Origin: Macrostomum hystrix
Lineage: Eukaryota > Platyhelminthes > Macrostomidae
DNA length: 64,000 bases
Direction: 5' to 3'
Assembly (NCBI GenBank): GCA_950097015.1
Contig: CATNEN010000029.1
Span: 4,235,501-4,299,500 of the forward strand
A program made the translations under genes and the position numbers. Of the stretch, positions 1 to 14,300 are shown piece after piece (position 1 is the stretch's first letter; every line of letters starts with the position of its first letter). The notes beneath the pieces are model-generated. The model saw nothing but the letters and a program-made list of their open reading frames with translations, ran no database searches and had not been told where the DNA came from.

Positions 1-69
1 ATTCTAATTGGTAGAAATGGTAAATATACCTAGTTGATTCCTAACTGGTTGTTCCCATCAAATGCTTAC

Positions 70-2334
70 TTTCCCAGCAGACTCGGCGGCAGAAAGCAGG
101 TCCACGGATCCATGCGGCTAGGCCGGGCCTGACAGATCGGACCAGGAGGTGCCACAGTTGTGGGCGCCTGGTCCGTGCAATACGTAGAGTTGCAGTAGCA
201 CCGCACCAAACCGCCTGGATCGCCGCTCGCCTCACCGCTTGACGAGTCGGCGCTCGATGTTTCATTGGAGCTGGCGTTTCCTGACATTTCCCCGGCTCGA
301 ATGCACACCCGGTCGGGTTCGCTGAGCTCGCTAGACGCTGCTGACGGCGTTGTCGCTGCAAACACTTTTCGTGTGGCAGTGGTCGATCCACCGACTGGAG
401 ATGCTTCAAAAGCATAGCAACGACAAAGGCTTTCAATAGATAACGGCTCCGCAGCTGCAAGTTCACCTCGACTGCTTCGGTTTACAGTGTCCTCCCAGAT
501 GGTCGACGGAGACACTGACGATAATGCCGAGGACGCTGGTTCGACGTAGGAATCGGCTGAAGCGGCGGCGGCAGCAGCCGGGTCGTGCGGGTTGCACAAC
601 GGAGCCGGCGAGTCCAAAGGTAGGATGCACTCATGCTCGTATTTTGCTTCGTCCGGGAAAAAGCGCTCGCGAAACAGCACCTGCGAGAAGCCAGGTCATG
701 ACAACACCGATGCATATCTGGCGTCTAAGAAAGAAGCAGCACTGCAAAGAATGATGTCTGATCCAATGAGATCGTTTTAATTTTACCTGATAGCTAATGG
801 CGAGACCAGGTGTCGTTGGCGACGGCGTCGGCGCAGAGGTAGCCGGCGATGTTGGGCCCGCAGACAAGGTTTCATTGCCGGCCGTCGGTGGAGCCATGGC
901 AAGCCGCACAAAGAGGGCCGTCTTCTCGGCCACCTCAACCCGGTGGATACGCAAGGGCTCCGGCGGCCGGAGTGCCAGAGCAATCGAAACTGGCGGCGGC
1001 GCCTGATCCGAGCGAGTCTGCAGAAACATCTGCACCAGGGAGCGGTTGTTTAGATTCGCCAGTCGGACCTGGCCGCCCTCGGGATTCTCGAAGCTGAACG
1101 CGTACATGTTGGACGTCATGTTGGTGCCACTTTTGGCACCGGCGTAAACGTTGCGGTCCATGCGAACCAGCTGCGAGTCACGTGGGATTGCAGATTACCT
1201 TTACTAGCACACTGGTTCTATAAAAGATCTATAAACCGCAAATGAAAGTCGATTGAGGCCTGAGCAGGGAGACAAGAGTGAAAAAGAGGTCGTGCACAAA
1301 CCATGTGGCATTCCGTAGTTAAATCCACTGACGAGGAAAGGGACGAATACTAACTAGTATTTTCATCGATCTACTGAAATAAGGGGCTATAGCCTAGTGG
1401 TTATAGCTTTGGACTCGCGACTCGAAGGTCGGGCGGTCGATTCCTGATTCCCGACCTAACTTAAAATTGCATCAATTCACCCACACCCAGGTTAAGAGGG
1501 TGTGGCGTCCCACAATGAACTGCCGTACACAGCCATTCAGATGCACCTGTGCTGTTGGCTGCACAACTGACCCGTTTGGGACAAATGTAGTCAACTACTA
1601 TTATTGTCATTATTAGTTTAATATCGCTCCAATCTTACCAGCGCCAAGGTTTGCACCAGTGGTATTGACAGGTTGGGATTGAGCGAATACGGCACCTGAA
1701 ATGCATTATCGCCATCCTCCGTCTCCCGCTGGTCGCCAATGGTGAACTGCGAGCAGTCGTCCGGATTGGAGGGTCGAGTGGCAGCTACAATTTAAAATGG
1801 AAGCTACAGTTTCCTTCGATTGGCAATGGGCCTAGACTACTTGAGGAGAATGACAAATCATATAATGACCGAATTGCTTCCTCTATTTCCATTCTCACCA
1901 GAGCTCAGCAGAGCAATATCCCTCCTGGCAGCGTTCAGAGACACGCCCTTCTTCACCAGACCCATGGGCCGTTCGCCGATGACATTCTTCTTAGCGAGAC
2001 ATCGAACTATGCCTTCGGCAGCCTGCACGGAATTCTGCAGAATGGCGCTGGTGTTAGCGTCCAACTGTCCATTCGATGCTGTCGGCGTCGGCGTCGTAAT
2101 AGTTGGCGTTGTCTGAGTCGGAGTCGCCGACGATGGTTCGACCAGATCACCGAAGCCACCGCCCATGCTGGAATCGCTGGTCATGTTGGGCAGCAGCTGA
2201 GCTACGGCCTGCGACACGGAGTCAAGGAGGACGCTCGATGCAGAGAACACGTCCTCGGCTGTGACGGCGTCCTGATCGCTGAGATCGCTGAGCTCATCTG
2301 CGAGACCAATGACGCTCGACTGCGTCTGACGTAG
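70..2334 (-). CDS. Exons 19-22: GAIN-like region with a degenerate GPS
   Basis: Exons 2334-1899, 1784-1639, 1170-787 and 680-70. Exon 19 is helical with a Thr/Pro-rich linker. Exon 20 has an F-Q-V-P-Y-S-L stretch. Exon 21 looks like the beta strands of a GAIN domain. Exon 22 has E-A-K-Y-E-H-E-C followed much later by S-L-C-R-C-Y-A-F and then C-Y-C-N-S-T. A GPS normally shows C-x-C-x-H-L-T, but the His-Leu-Thr/Ser tripeptide is not present, so autoproteolysis is doubtful. A long Ala/Ser/Thr-rich insert separates the cysteine pairs. The exon ends in phase 2 at GTAAGC and the gene runs off the left edge. A SINE lies in the intron between exons 20 and 21. Confidence 0.65.
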
Positions 2335-5300
2335 CTGTTGAAAATTTGAAAGTAATAGCATGCTAGTGAGTACACGTACAAGCGCAAGCTAGAATAAACT
2401 GGCTATTCAAAAAGCTGACGACATGAAAGGTAAGCACAGCACAAGAATGCGATATCAATCACACTTGACAATTGGAATGAAGTACACCGTGCTAAAAACA
2501 CGTGACACCAAATCTATTTGAATGTGAACTAATCAGTGGCGATACTAAAGACGCTACACTGAACACACACGACACTGATTAATGCGGCACGCACCATCTG
2601 CTGCTGCGCAGTGCTGACCTCCGAACTGGCGCCAACACCACTCGTTTGACTGGCGTCGCCGATTGTCTTCGTGAGGCTACCCAACATCTTTACTGACCGG
2701 ATATCCGGTATGGCTCTCATCGAGCGTCTTGTGGTAACAATGTCCTGCAGTGATGAAGCCAGACTGTCCTTCATGTAGCTGGTTGCTGCTGTGGCCGCAG
2801 TGTCAGCCGCATCTGTTGTCCCATTGGAATCAGCAAAGCCTTGCACCATAGACATCAGCGAGTAGGCGTTCAGCAGGTACTGGTTGACGTTCCCAGTCTG
2901 CGAGTAGCTGCGAATGTCCATCATAATTGGACTGCGTTGGGCGATAGACACACTTGTAGGGTCCGGTACGCGAACGTTTACCCGCGTGGTCGAGTGCAGA
3001 CTAGTTTCGCCGACGCTGTCTTTCACTTCAATGCACAGCGTCAAGTCGTAGTTGTATCTCTTTAGACCCACTGGGAGCGTGCTGGGCTCCGATAGGCGGC
3101 ATTCGGTCTTGTCTGTGGGTCGGTCGGTTATTGTTAATGGTTTTGTATGGATCATATTGTCCAGGCACTGTTCGTGCTCGTGTGGTCACTGACAGAACAT
3201 TCTAATCATTCACTTCCCCGAACCAAAATAAAAAATTTCTCCGTTCTGATGTGGACCTGCCTTGCAACAGCCAGACGCAGTCGTCAGACTTTGTCGGCTT
3301 GTTAATCATTGAGAAGCCGATGGAATAGATAAGTGGCACATCCTCGTCATCGGCACCGGAGCAGTACACCTGGAAGAGCGTCAGGAGGCCAATGCCAGAC
3401 GGAGGAGATACGGTCACTCGCAGCGTTGACAAGTCGGGCGCCTTGTTGAAGCCGAATGGGATCATCGAGTAGCCTGTGGTTGGGATATTACGATGGGATA
3501 ATTTGTGTTGGTAGCTTTGTGGGCCAAATTTTACGTTGATGATTTGCTTGATGGATAGAACCAATTTTAAAGTAAATCGTTTTACTCATTTTATTTTAAG
3601 GTCGGTAAGTTTCGGGTCACGGCTCGCACTGACCTGCATTGTCCTGGTCGTCGCCTCGCCAGCAACTGATCCGGATCAAATGATATCCTGAAAATTTCGG
3701 CTGCGCAAAGAAGGGCAGATTGGAGTCGATTGACAGGCCTGTTTTGTCCACGCCACTAGTGCTATAGGAGACTCTCCTACCTGAAATTTTTTGTACTGTT
3801 CAAGCTGGCTTTTTTAAAGTTGAAATCTATGAATACCGCATCATTATCACGCACCATTGGTATTAGTATTGGTCCAATCAGTTTTATAGTACACAGTGTC
3901 GTTGAATATCTTGGAGTAGTCAATGTCGGACAAGCATATCTGATAGAGATGGCCGCTAAAGTCCCAGTAGAAGCTGTAACGTACGCCAGCCACCTGAGAC
4001 TTGATCTTAGCCTGCAGTTTGAAGCTCTTCTGCACATTCAGCTTGGTCATTTTCTCCTGGCAGTTGCCGCCGAAGGCGTTGGTTAGGCGCGATACAACGC
4101 CCTGGCCGCAGTTTGAAACGCATCTGTAAATGGCATCATGTCAGATTTCGTTTATACTCGTATTTCAAATATAAAAAGTCAATAAGAACGCCTACTGTGT
4201 TGGACTCAAACTCACTGTACGTCAACCTTTGGTGGAAATCCTGGGGTCAGCTTCAACTGAAACAGGCTCTTCATGGGACTCTTGTTTCCTGTCGCGTCTC
4301 GCATGATCAGGCTGATGAAGTGAATCTGGTTCTCGTACATCTGCTCCGTGTTGAGCAGCATGCGCACTGAGCTGTTCTTATCCGGCATGTAGTAGAAAAA
4401 GCGGCCGCTGGTGTCGTCGCCCGGATTTTTGAGCCAGGAATTGTATTCCGATCGGGCTAGGATGGACTTTACGGCCGGCACTGAGGACGGGAACCGCCAG
4501 TCCTCCAGTTTCAGATGCGGCAGCTGGCCGCGGTGCATCCAGTAGTTTTGAATGAAACAACCCGGCTTTGAAGCGAAGGACATTGTCTCCACCGACTCCA
4601 GCTGCATACAGACGTCCTGCGGTTGCTTGCTGATATTATAGATGAAGCCCTCATCCCACACAATGTACCTCTCGCAGGAGCGGTAACAGTACCACTCGAA
4701 CTGTATGTCGACTGTCTCACCGCCAGCTTCGAACACGTCAGGATTTGCTGAGCAGCTGGCGTCGAGTAGAAGCTGGGTGCCCCACTTCATCTGGGCCATG
4801 CCTGTGGCCGTTATAGTTTCATTAAAGCCGTCCTTGAAGTTCACCTGGATGCAAGGCCGCATGGAGGCTGGCAGTACGGTGATCACCACGAAGCTGCTGC
4901 CAGTGAGATTGCGCTCCTCAACCATCTGCATGCTGATGGTGAAGTTGTACTTGTAACCCATGCGGAGACTGAAGGGAAACACTGGCAGATTCTGCAGCTC
5001 AGCGTTTGATGTCTCGCGAATGAAGCCATTAGTCAGCTTGTACAGATCGTGATTGTTCACGTGCGCCCTGTACTGCTTAAAGAACTGATCCATCATTGGC
5101 CAGTAGTTTGTCCAGTTGTCCTGGTCCATTGGAGATTCCATTATTGTCCAGTCGATCTTTGTGGTGACATTGTAGCAGCTAATAGCAGCCTCGGATACCA
5201 ATGTCAAGTTGTCAGATCTTGAAACCTCCTTCTGCCGGAAGCCCTGCAGGTTGGCCCTAGGATAATTGCAGTAGTCCTTGGTTATGACCATCATCCACGA

Positions 5301-8300
5301 GAATACATTTTCCGAGACTTCATTAGCAGCGTACAGTTGAATGATGGCCGCGCCGAACTTGAAGCTGAGCAGCTTCAGAGTCAGCAGGGCTGATAGGTCA
5401 CCAGAGCGAGTGAAAGAGGCCTTGTACTCGCTGACGTACTGGGCGGTGAGATCCTCGTTGAAGGAGGCAATATGCTTTTTTGTAACGTTGTTCTTGTTGC
5501 AGTAGCTGTAGTTGCCAAAAGTGATGTATCTCAGGAATGGTTCGCTATTGTTGTCATACTTGAGTGTGTTGGCAAACTCAGTTAGGTTGAGTAGGAAGCA
5601 GGCATCAGTGCCGATCGAGTCCATCTCAATCAGCAGGGTGTACATCTCTCTGTACGGGTAGGGGTTTCGCGAGCCAATTCGAGCTCCTTTGAGCGAGCGC
5701 TGAACTACAATGGACTTGGCAGCGAATCTGACAGACAGTGGATTTCTGGCTGTCAGGTTTACCATGTATGTACCGGGCGCGCTGTACTGGTGCTCTATGG
5801 TAGGCACGTTCAATAGGCCCTTCACCTTTCCATCGCCAAAGTTCCAGGTGTAAATGACATTTGTCTCTGAGCCGAACTGAGAAACTGCCTGCAAGACAAC
5901 AGGACTCTCGATCGGATAATATCCACCCATCTCACCCGACACGGCCTTGGAGTCGTTGCTATAGTACAACTGCAGGTTGACTCGACGCTCAAGGTTGACA
6001 ATCTCTGTGAACACGGCGTGACTAAAATTGACCACCTGCCAGCTGACAAGGTTTGAAACGTTGACGTACACGGTGTAGTTTCCGTAAGTCCTGTAACGAT
6101 AGGGCGGAGTGCTGTTGCAGTAGACGTAGCCGTTACCGAATCCCTCACAAAGGGAGTTATTCGCTTCGCTTCGATTGACGCAGCCAAATGAGATAGGACC
6201 CGTGACTACACCGTCTGAATAGTTGACCGTCATTGACATGTTAGTCGGTGGCTGCAGCTCCAGGACTGTCCGGTTGATGCATAGGTGATAGCTGAGGGGC
6301 AGTTTCGTGAGGTTCTGAGGCCGCAGGAGAAGGCTAACTTGACTTCCATTCAGTTTTAGTCCCCGCACGACGTGCTGAATGTAGATTGGCTCCGGTGGTA
6401 GACGCTGCCATTTTCCAACTGAGTTGTTGAACTCAAGCACGGGAAAGTAGGTTCCAACGCGTGCATACCTGTGCTCAAATGTGTAGTTGTACTCCAGTTT
6501 GCTTGGTGAGTAGGGAAATTGGAAATTCTGCGCATCTCCAAACAGCATTAAGGCAGTGGCTCGCGACCCCCACGTTCTCATCGACTGAAAGGTGACCGTC
6601 TCATTGATGATGTAGCCCGGCTTCGGGTGACTTACCGACGCCTCGTCAAACACCTGGTCAACTTCAAGCGTGTAGGTAGCTTTAAATACCGAAACAGCAT
6701 TGCTGATGTTGATGCTGAGCTGGTATGTGCCGAACTGGGTGTAATTGTAGCGATGACTCTGGTTATCGGATGCCGACCAAACTGCGAACCTCTCGGAGTC
6801 TCCGTTATCCAAATCCATCACCACCGTAGCGTCTGTGGGCAGCCTGGTGTTGTTGCCGTATGAGAACTTGACGGTGAGAAGGCCGGGCTGAAGCACCGGC
6901 ATGCGAACCGACCGAGGCACCGTCAGCTCCACCAGCGAGTCGAAAATCGGGTTCAGGATTACCAGCTTGAATATGCTGGTCCAGGTGTTGAGGGGATTCG
7001 ATAACGTAATGTTTATAGAGTATAATCCCGTTTTTTCCCAAGCGTGACTAAAGTTGAATGTGCCGTTTTCCGCTGTGATTAGCTCGAAGTATTGCGTGAT
7101 AGCGCTGTCACTGGCGTAGTTGACATTGATGGTGACATTCGAGCCGAGCTCGACAAACAGACTAATCGGGTACAGCACGGACGTGTTGAAGTTCGGAGGT
7201 CCGTAGTCAGCTCTGGGATTGGTGATGCGGTAGAAGACCCAGACCAGATTGGAAGCCGTCTCCTCACTGCTCAAGTAGTTGTCCGCCGTGACCACCAGCC
7301 TGTGCCAGCCGATTAACGGGAATGCTTCTCGTGGAATCAGCATGTAGCCAGACTGCGACATCTGGTCGTAAACAACGCAGTCTTGGCCAACCTGCAATTG
7401 GCCGACAACGCTAGGATAGACCCGGACGCCGAAGCCTGCGCTGTAGGTGAAGTTGACTCGCACGGAGTCGTTGAACGGATAGGCCGGCTGCAGCCAGATC
7501 GCGAAGCCATTCAGCGGCTCTTCCACGCGCCACGGCAGACGCCATTGATTGACGGAGATGGAGTTCCAGGCGGTGACCGTGACGGTGACGTTGACGCTGC
7601 CCGGTTGCCTGGCGTAGGCGTGAGTCAGGCCCTGCAGCTGAAGCCGGGCTAGCGGGCAGCTGCGCAGGTTGACGCTGACTGTGGCCTGGCTAGCTTGCAG
7701 AAGCGTCAGGCTCAGCCGCAGGTAGCGGGAGGCGCGGTTAGGCTCGGTGGCGACTGTCGGCATGACGTTCAACGGTACGGCGACAGGATCTGCCAACAGA
7801 GGAACTGCTTGCTGCGGGAGCGGGTTGGGTCTTGCGCTGGTTGCTTCTTCGTTGAAAAATAGCTCGTACGAGAAACAATTTTTTTCAATTGATTACGACT
7901 ACACGATTGGGCCAGATGTGCAGCCGACAGCACAGCCGCAGCTATAGCGCGGTGCATCTGAAAACTGCATACGGCTGTTCAGTCCATGGACTGGGGGACG
8001 CTACACCCACCGTCAACTACCCCAGATAATTCTGCTACCAAATAAGCAGCTTGTTGAGAGCTAAGTGTCTTGCTAAAGGACACAAGTTGATCCAGTGAAT
8101 TGAGGAATCGAACCCTCGACCTTCAAGTCGTGAGTCCGACCCTCCAAACCACTAAGCTACAACCCCTTAGGAAGGTCCAGTAGCTCAATAGGAGTAAAAG
8201 TCCGTGTTCTGCCTGACCTGAGCACTCACACAGGACACACAAACAGATGATAATCTGCCATGACTTCTACATTGTCAGTAAATTTATTAAATTCAGTATA

Positions 8301-11300
8301 TTTAAAACTACTATAAATTTAGTAGCTAACCGAAGTAACAGGCTGAAAGTTGAGGCCGTCTTGACTGTCCGACACATTCAATAGCACTCTGGACGGCTGG
8401 GTGCTAGAATTAACAAACGCCGAAATGGCATGACGCGGCGATAGGAACTGAATGACAAAGCTCTGTGATTGGTTGGCTATTAGATGCACGCCTGGCAACC
8501 AGAGCTGTTCCGGTCTGATGCTGTAGGAACCGGATGTGGCATTCACAACCACTGTTCTGCTAGCCTCCACGCTCATTGTGAAGTCTGTGCAGCCGTTGAC
8601 TTAAGTAAACAAAATTATGTTTACATAAAATTAGAACTTTATTTTGAGAGATACAGAAAAAGTTGTCTGTTTTTAATAAATTTTTTCAATGAATTTCCCG
8701 TTCTAATTCGAGCTGTTGGGAATTCTTGTCGCTCACCAGCTGAGAAGTAAATAGTCGATTGATTGCCTCCGATCGAGTCAAAATTTCTCGACGAATCCAG
8801 CAAGTCTCTATTGTAGACCCCGCAGTTCTGATCCACCACGGCTATTGTCAAAGCTTTGAACATGTCACCGAATCGGTTCAAGGTATAGTTGACGCACTCC
8901 CAGTAGCTTACTGAAAACGGTTTTAATACAAATAATGGATAGAAAAATCTATCATCTCTACTGACGACCTATTCATCAGTAGTGTTAAGCGGATATTTCG
9001 CTAACCGTTTGCTATGCGCAGCACAGTTGGCAATGAGGCGTTGGGCAGCAGGCCCGGGATGCGGAAGAACTGCCAATCCAGGAGAGACGAACTCAGCTCT
9101 GAAATTCATTCTCACCGTTTGTGTGTGAAACTGTTAATAATTGGCGCTTGTAGTACATGATATCGATTGCAGATTGGTAATATTCGAAAAAACTCAACCT
9201 TCAAAGTTAGAGCCATTAATCTGATCGATAGAGCCATCGCCCCAGGACACATTCACGGACACGTTGGTTCCTGTGGGATGGAGAGAAAATGGCATATTGT
9301 CTTTTTTGGGATTTTTATGGGCATTCCGATATTTTCATACATTGCGATTTTAGCTTCCCGGGACATTGTTGCATTGGCATTTTACTGTGCTATGATAAAA
9401 GCGGATTGCGATTCTAGCGCCTAATTGGGATTTTTAGGATTCTGTTGTACTGGGTTTTTGCTTTTCCCAATTTCAACGGTTTAAAATTGCAGCCTATTGG
9501 TAGTTTAGAGTATTGCAATTTTAGTGAATTGGGATTTTAGTGGATTAGGATTTTAGTGAATTGGGATTTTAGTGAATTGTGATTTTAATGGATAAGGATA
9601 TTAATGAATTAGGATTTTATTTACCTGGGATTTTAGTGAATTAAAATATTAGTTAACTGGGAAATTAGTGGATCAGGCTTTTAATGAATTGGGATTTAAT
9701 TTAACAGGGATTTTTAGCGAATTGGGATTTTCGTAAATTGGGATTTTAGTGAATTGGGATTTTAGTGAATTGGGATTATAGTGAGTTGGGATTTTAGTTA
9801 ACTGGGATTTTAGTTAACTAGGATTTTAGTGAATTGGGATTATAGTGAATTGGTATTTTAGTGAATTGGGATTTTAGTTAACTAGAATTTTAGTGAATTG
9901 AGGTTTTAGTGAATTGGGATTTTAGTGAATTGGGATTTTAGTGAATTGGGATTATAGTGAATTGGGATTTTAGTTAACTGGGATTTTAGTGAATTGGGAT
10001 TTTAGTGAATTGGGATTATAGTGAGTTGGGATTTTAGTTAACTGGGATTTTAGTTAACTAGGATTTTAGTGAATTGGGATTATAGTGAATTGGTATTTTA
10101 GTGAATTGGGATTTTAGTTAACTAGAATTTTAGTGAATTGAGGTTTTAGTGAATTGGGATTTTAGTGAATTGGGATTTTAGTGAATTGGGATTATAGTGA
10201 ATTGGGATTTTAGTTAACTGGGATTCTAGTTAACTAGGATTTTAGTGAATTGGTATTTTAGTGAATTGGGATTTTAGTCAACTAGGATTTGGTGAATTGA
10301 GATTTTAGTGAATTGGGATTTTAGTGAATTGGGATTTTAGTCAACTAGGATTTCAGTGAATTGGGATTTTAGTGAATTGGGATTTTAGTCAACTAGGATT
10401 TTGGTGAATTGGGATTTCAGTGAATTGGGATTTCAGTGAATTGGGATTTCTGCGCATTGGATTTCGGCCAGTTAGGATCTATTAGAATTTAGCATTTCAG
10501 AAAAATACAATTATAATTTGAGCATAGTTGAAGTATCTAAAAGAGTCGGACATTGACTGAGTCCTCTAATCCCAGACTCGCCTTGGCTGAGGTAGATTCT
10601 CAAGTTTTGCGAAACGTTCACGGTGCTGGCTCGCGGGTCGTCCAAGAAGCTGCCGAACATGCTGCCAACTTCGTCCAGCAGTTCAACAGATGACTGGAGA
10701 GTAAAAAAGATGTTGCTTTTAATTGTTAAATTTAGTTTTCTATTGCGAGATTGTAACGGTAGAAAGACAGCGGTGAGAATTTAAAATAGCCGAATTGTTT
10801 TTCTGTATCTCCTTAAATATTTAGCCGATCGCCATGGAAAACCAGAAAACGGCCTAAACTTCCTCAATCTATCCGATAGAAAAACCTCGCAGGATCACGA
10901 AACAAAGGCATCGTCGGGGTGTCTGCTGGCAAAAACAACCAATATGGTCATTCTTTTTTAAATACCCTGTGGTCGTCTTTCTATTGTTAAAGTAATTAGC
11001 TTTAAGTTACAGAGAGTTACAGTAAATTACAGTGAACGTGGACGTCGAAATGTAGTTTTTAGCCTGCAGGTTGACAGTGTAGCGGCCAGGTCTGACATAG
11101 GTGTGTGAAGCGGTCAGGGCCATTGTGGTGAGAGTGGCGCCGTCGCCGAAGTCCCAGTAAAATGTTGGCAGTGTGCCAACAAACGGCTGGCTTACATTGA
11201 ACTGCATCAGCCTGTGCGTGGCGACTGAAATTTAGTAATAGGACAAAACCAGTTTTCATGATTACTGCAGCAAGAACGCAGCTTGAAATAATCGCCCGAC

Positions 11301-14300
11301 AAACAACAAAGAAAATGACATAAAAACCACTTGGCTCCATCCGACAATCCATCAGACAATCCATCAGACAATCCATCAGACAATCCATCAGACAATCCAT
11401 CAGACAATCCATTAGACAATCCATCGACAGCAAGAAATATCACACCAAACTTCAATCAGACAGCAAGGTAAGCCTCTCAGTTCCATCAAGGTAAGCCCCT
11501 CAGTTCCATCAAGGTAAGCCCTCAGTTCCATCAAGGTAAGCCCCTCAGTTCCATCAATGTAAGCCCCTCAGTTCCATCAATGTAAGCCTCTCAGTTCCAT
11601 CAAGGTAAGCCCTCAGTTCCATCAATGTAAGCCCCTCAGTTCCATCAAGGTAAGCCCTCAGTTCCATCAAGGTAAGCCCCTCAGTTCCATCAATGTAGGC
11701 CCTCAGTTCCATCAAGGTAAGCCCCTCAGTTCCATCAATGTAAGCCCCTCAGTTCCATCAATGTAAGCCCTCAGTTCCATCAAGGTAAGCCCCTCAGTTC
11801 CATCAATGTAGGCCCTCAGTTCCATCAAGGTAAGCCCCTCAGTTCCATCAATGTAAGCCCTCAGTTCCATCAATGTAAGCCCTCAGTTCCATCAAGGTAA
11901 GCCCCTCAGTTCCATCAATGTAGGCCCTCAGTTCCATCAAGGTAAGCCCCTCAGTTCCATCAATGTAGGCCCTTAGTTCCATCAAGGTAAGCCCCTCAGT
12001 TCCATCAATGTAAGCCCCTCAGTTCCATCAATGTAAGCCCTCAGTTCCATCAAGGTAAGCCCCTCAGTTCCATCAATGTAGGCCCTCAGTTCCATCAAGG
12101 TAAGCCCCTCAGTTCCATCAATGTAAGCCCTCAGTTCCATCAATGTAAGCCCTCAGTTCCATCAAGGTAAGCCCTCAGTTCCATCAAGGTAAGCCCCTCA
12201 GTTCCATCAATGTAGGCCCTCAGTTCCATCAAGGTAAGCCCCTCAGTTCCATCAATGTAAGCCCCTCAGTTCCATCAATGTAAGCCCTCAGTTCCATCAA
12301 GGTAAGCCCCTCAGTTCCATCAATGTAAGCCCCTCAGTTCCATCAAGGTAAGCCCTCAGTTCCATCAAGGTAAGCCCCTCAGTTCCATCAATGTAGGCCC
12401 TCAGTTCCATCAAGGTAAGCCCCTCAGTTCCATCAATGTAAGCCCTCAGTTCCATCAATGTAAGCCCTCAGTTCCATCAAGGTAAGCCCTCAGTTCCATC
12501 AAGGTAAGCCCCTCAGTTCCATCAATGTAGGCCCTCAGTTCCATCAAGGTAAGCCCCTCAGTTCCATCAATGTAAGCCCCTCAGTTCCATCAAGGTAAGC
12601 CCTCAGTTCCATCAAGGTAAGCCCCTCAGTTCCATCAATGTAGGCCCTCAGTTCCATCAAGGTAAGCCCCTCAGTTCCATCAATGTAAGCCCCTCAGTTC
12701 CATCAATGTAAGCCCTCAGTTCCATCAAGGTAAGCCCCTCAGTTCCATCAATGTAAGCCACTCAGTTCCATCAATGTAAGCCCTCAGTTCCATCAATGTA
12801 AGCCACTCAGTTCCATCAATGTAAGCCCTCAGTTCCATCAATGTAAGCCGCTCAGTTCCATTAAGGTAAGCCCTCAGTTCCATCAAGGTAAGCTCTCAGT
12901 TCCATCAAGGTAAGCCCCTCAGTTCCATGAAGGTAAGGCCCTCAGTTCCATCAAGGTAAGCCCCTCAGTTCCATCAAGGTAAGGCCCTCAGTTCCATCAA
13001 GGTAAGCCCTCAGTTCCATCAAGGTAAGCCCTCAGTTCCATCAAGGTAAGGCCCTCAGTTCCATCAATGTAAGGCCCTCAGTTCCATCAAGGTAAGGCCC
13101 TCAGTTCCATCAAGGTAAGGCCCTCAGTTCCATCAATGTAAGCCCTCAGTTCCATCAAGGTAAGGCCCTCAGTTCCATCAAGGTAAGGCCCTCAGTTCCA
13201 TCAAGGTAAGCCCTCAGTTCCATCAAGGTAAGCCCTCAGTTCCATCAAGGTAAGGCCCTCAGTTCCATCAATGTAAGGCCCTCAGTTCCATCAAGGTAAG
13301 GCCCTCAGTTCCATCAAGGTAAGGCCCTCAGTTCCATCAATGTAAGCCCTCAGTTCCATCAATGTAAGCCCTCAGTTCCATCAAGGTAAGGCCCTCAGTT
13401 CCATCAAGGTAAGCCCTCAGTTCCATCAAGGTAAGCCCTCAGTTCCATCAAGGTAAGGCCCTCAGTTCCATCAATGTAAGGCCCTCAGTTCCATCAAGGT
13501 AAGGCCCTCAGTTCCATCAAGGTAAGGCCCTCAGTTCCATCAATGTAAGCCCTCAGTTCCATCAAGGTAAGCCCCTCAGTTCCATCAAGGTAAGGCCCTC
13601 AGTTCCATCAAGGTAAGCCCTCAGTTCCATCAAGGTAAGCCCTCAGTTCCATCAAGGTAAGCCCTCAGTTCCATCAAGGTAAGCCCTCAGTTCCATCAAG
13701 GTAAGCCCTCAGTTCCATAAAGCGGCAAATAAAGGCCAGCAACAAAGCGGACTCACACTGCGGTTGGCAACTGAATGAAATATTGCCCAGTGGCACCTGA
13801 ACATCGATGCTAAACACTGTGACGGATTCAGCTGCGCTTCGATTAGTCCACGGATTTTCCAATCGGACTGTTACATTGAATGCGTTGCGATCATTGCATC
13901 GACTGGCGTCCGCGACTGTCGCTCCGCATGGATTCTTTGTGTACTTTATTCTAGTCGCCATGGTAACTGAGCGCAAGATGTGCACTCTGAACAATAGACG
14001 GGAAGTGCTGTTTAATCCGTTAAGGTTGAGCGGAGTGCTGAAATTGAATCCACCGTTAATCCTTAGCCGACTGATTGTCATGCCACCAGTTGCCGACGAT
14101 GCCAGAACATTGTCATTTGATGGCAGCCAGACAGCCGGAATGTCGCCAAGTCTGACATCGAGGCCACCGCTGGCACTAGGAATCTGGTAGCTGCCGTATC
14201 CTGGCCGGCTGATGTTTAGGTTGAGCTGGCTGATCAGGCGGTACTCGGCCCAGCGGATTGCCATCGAGTTGTTCAACGCTGGATTGGAGCTGCATGTGCG

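Noticed and set aside
1380-1460. Candidate tRNA genes (several A/B-box regions)
   Set aside because: None forms a closed acceptor stem, and the same heads continue into shared SINE bodies.
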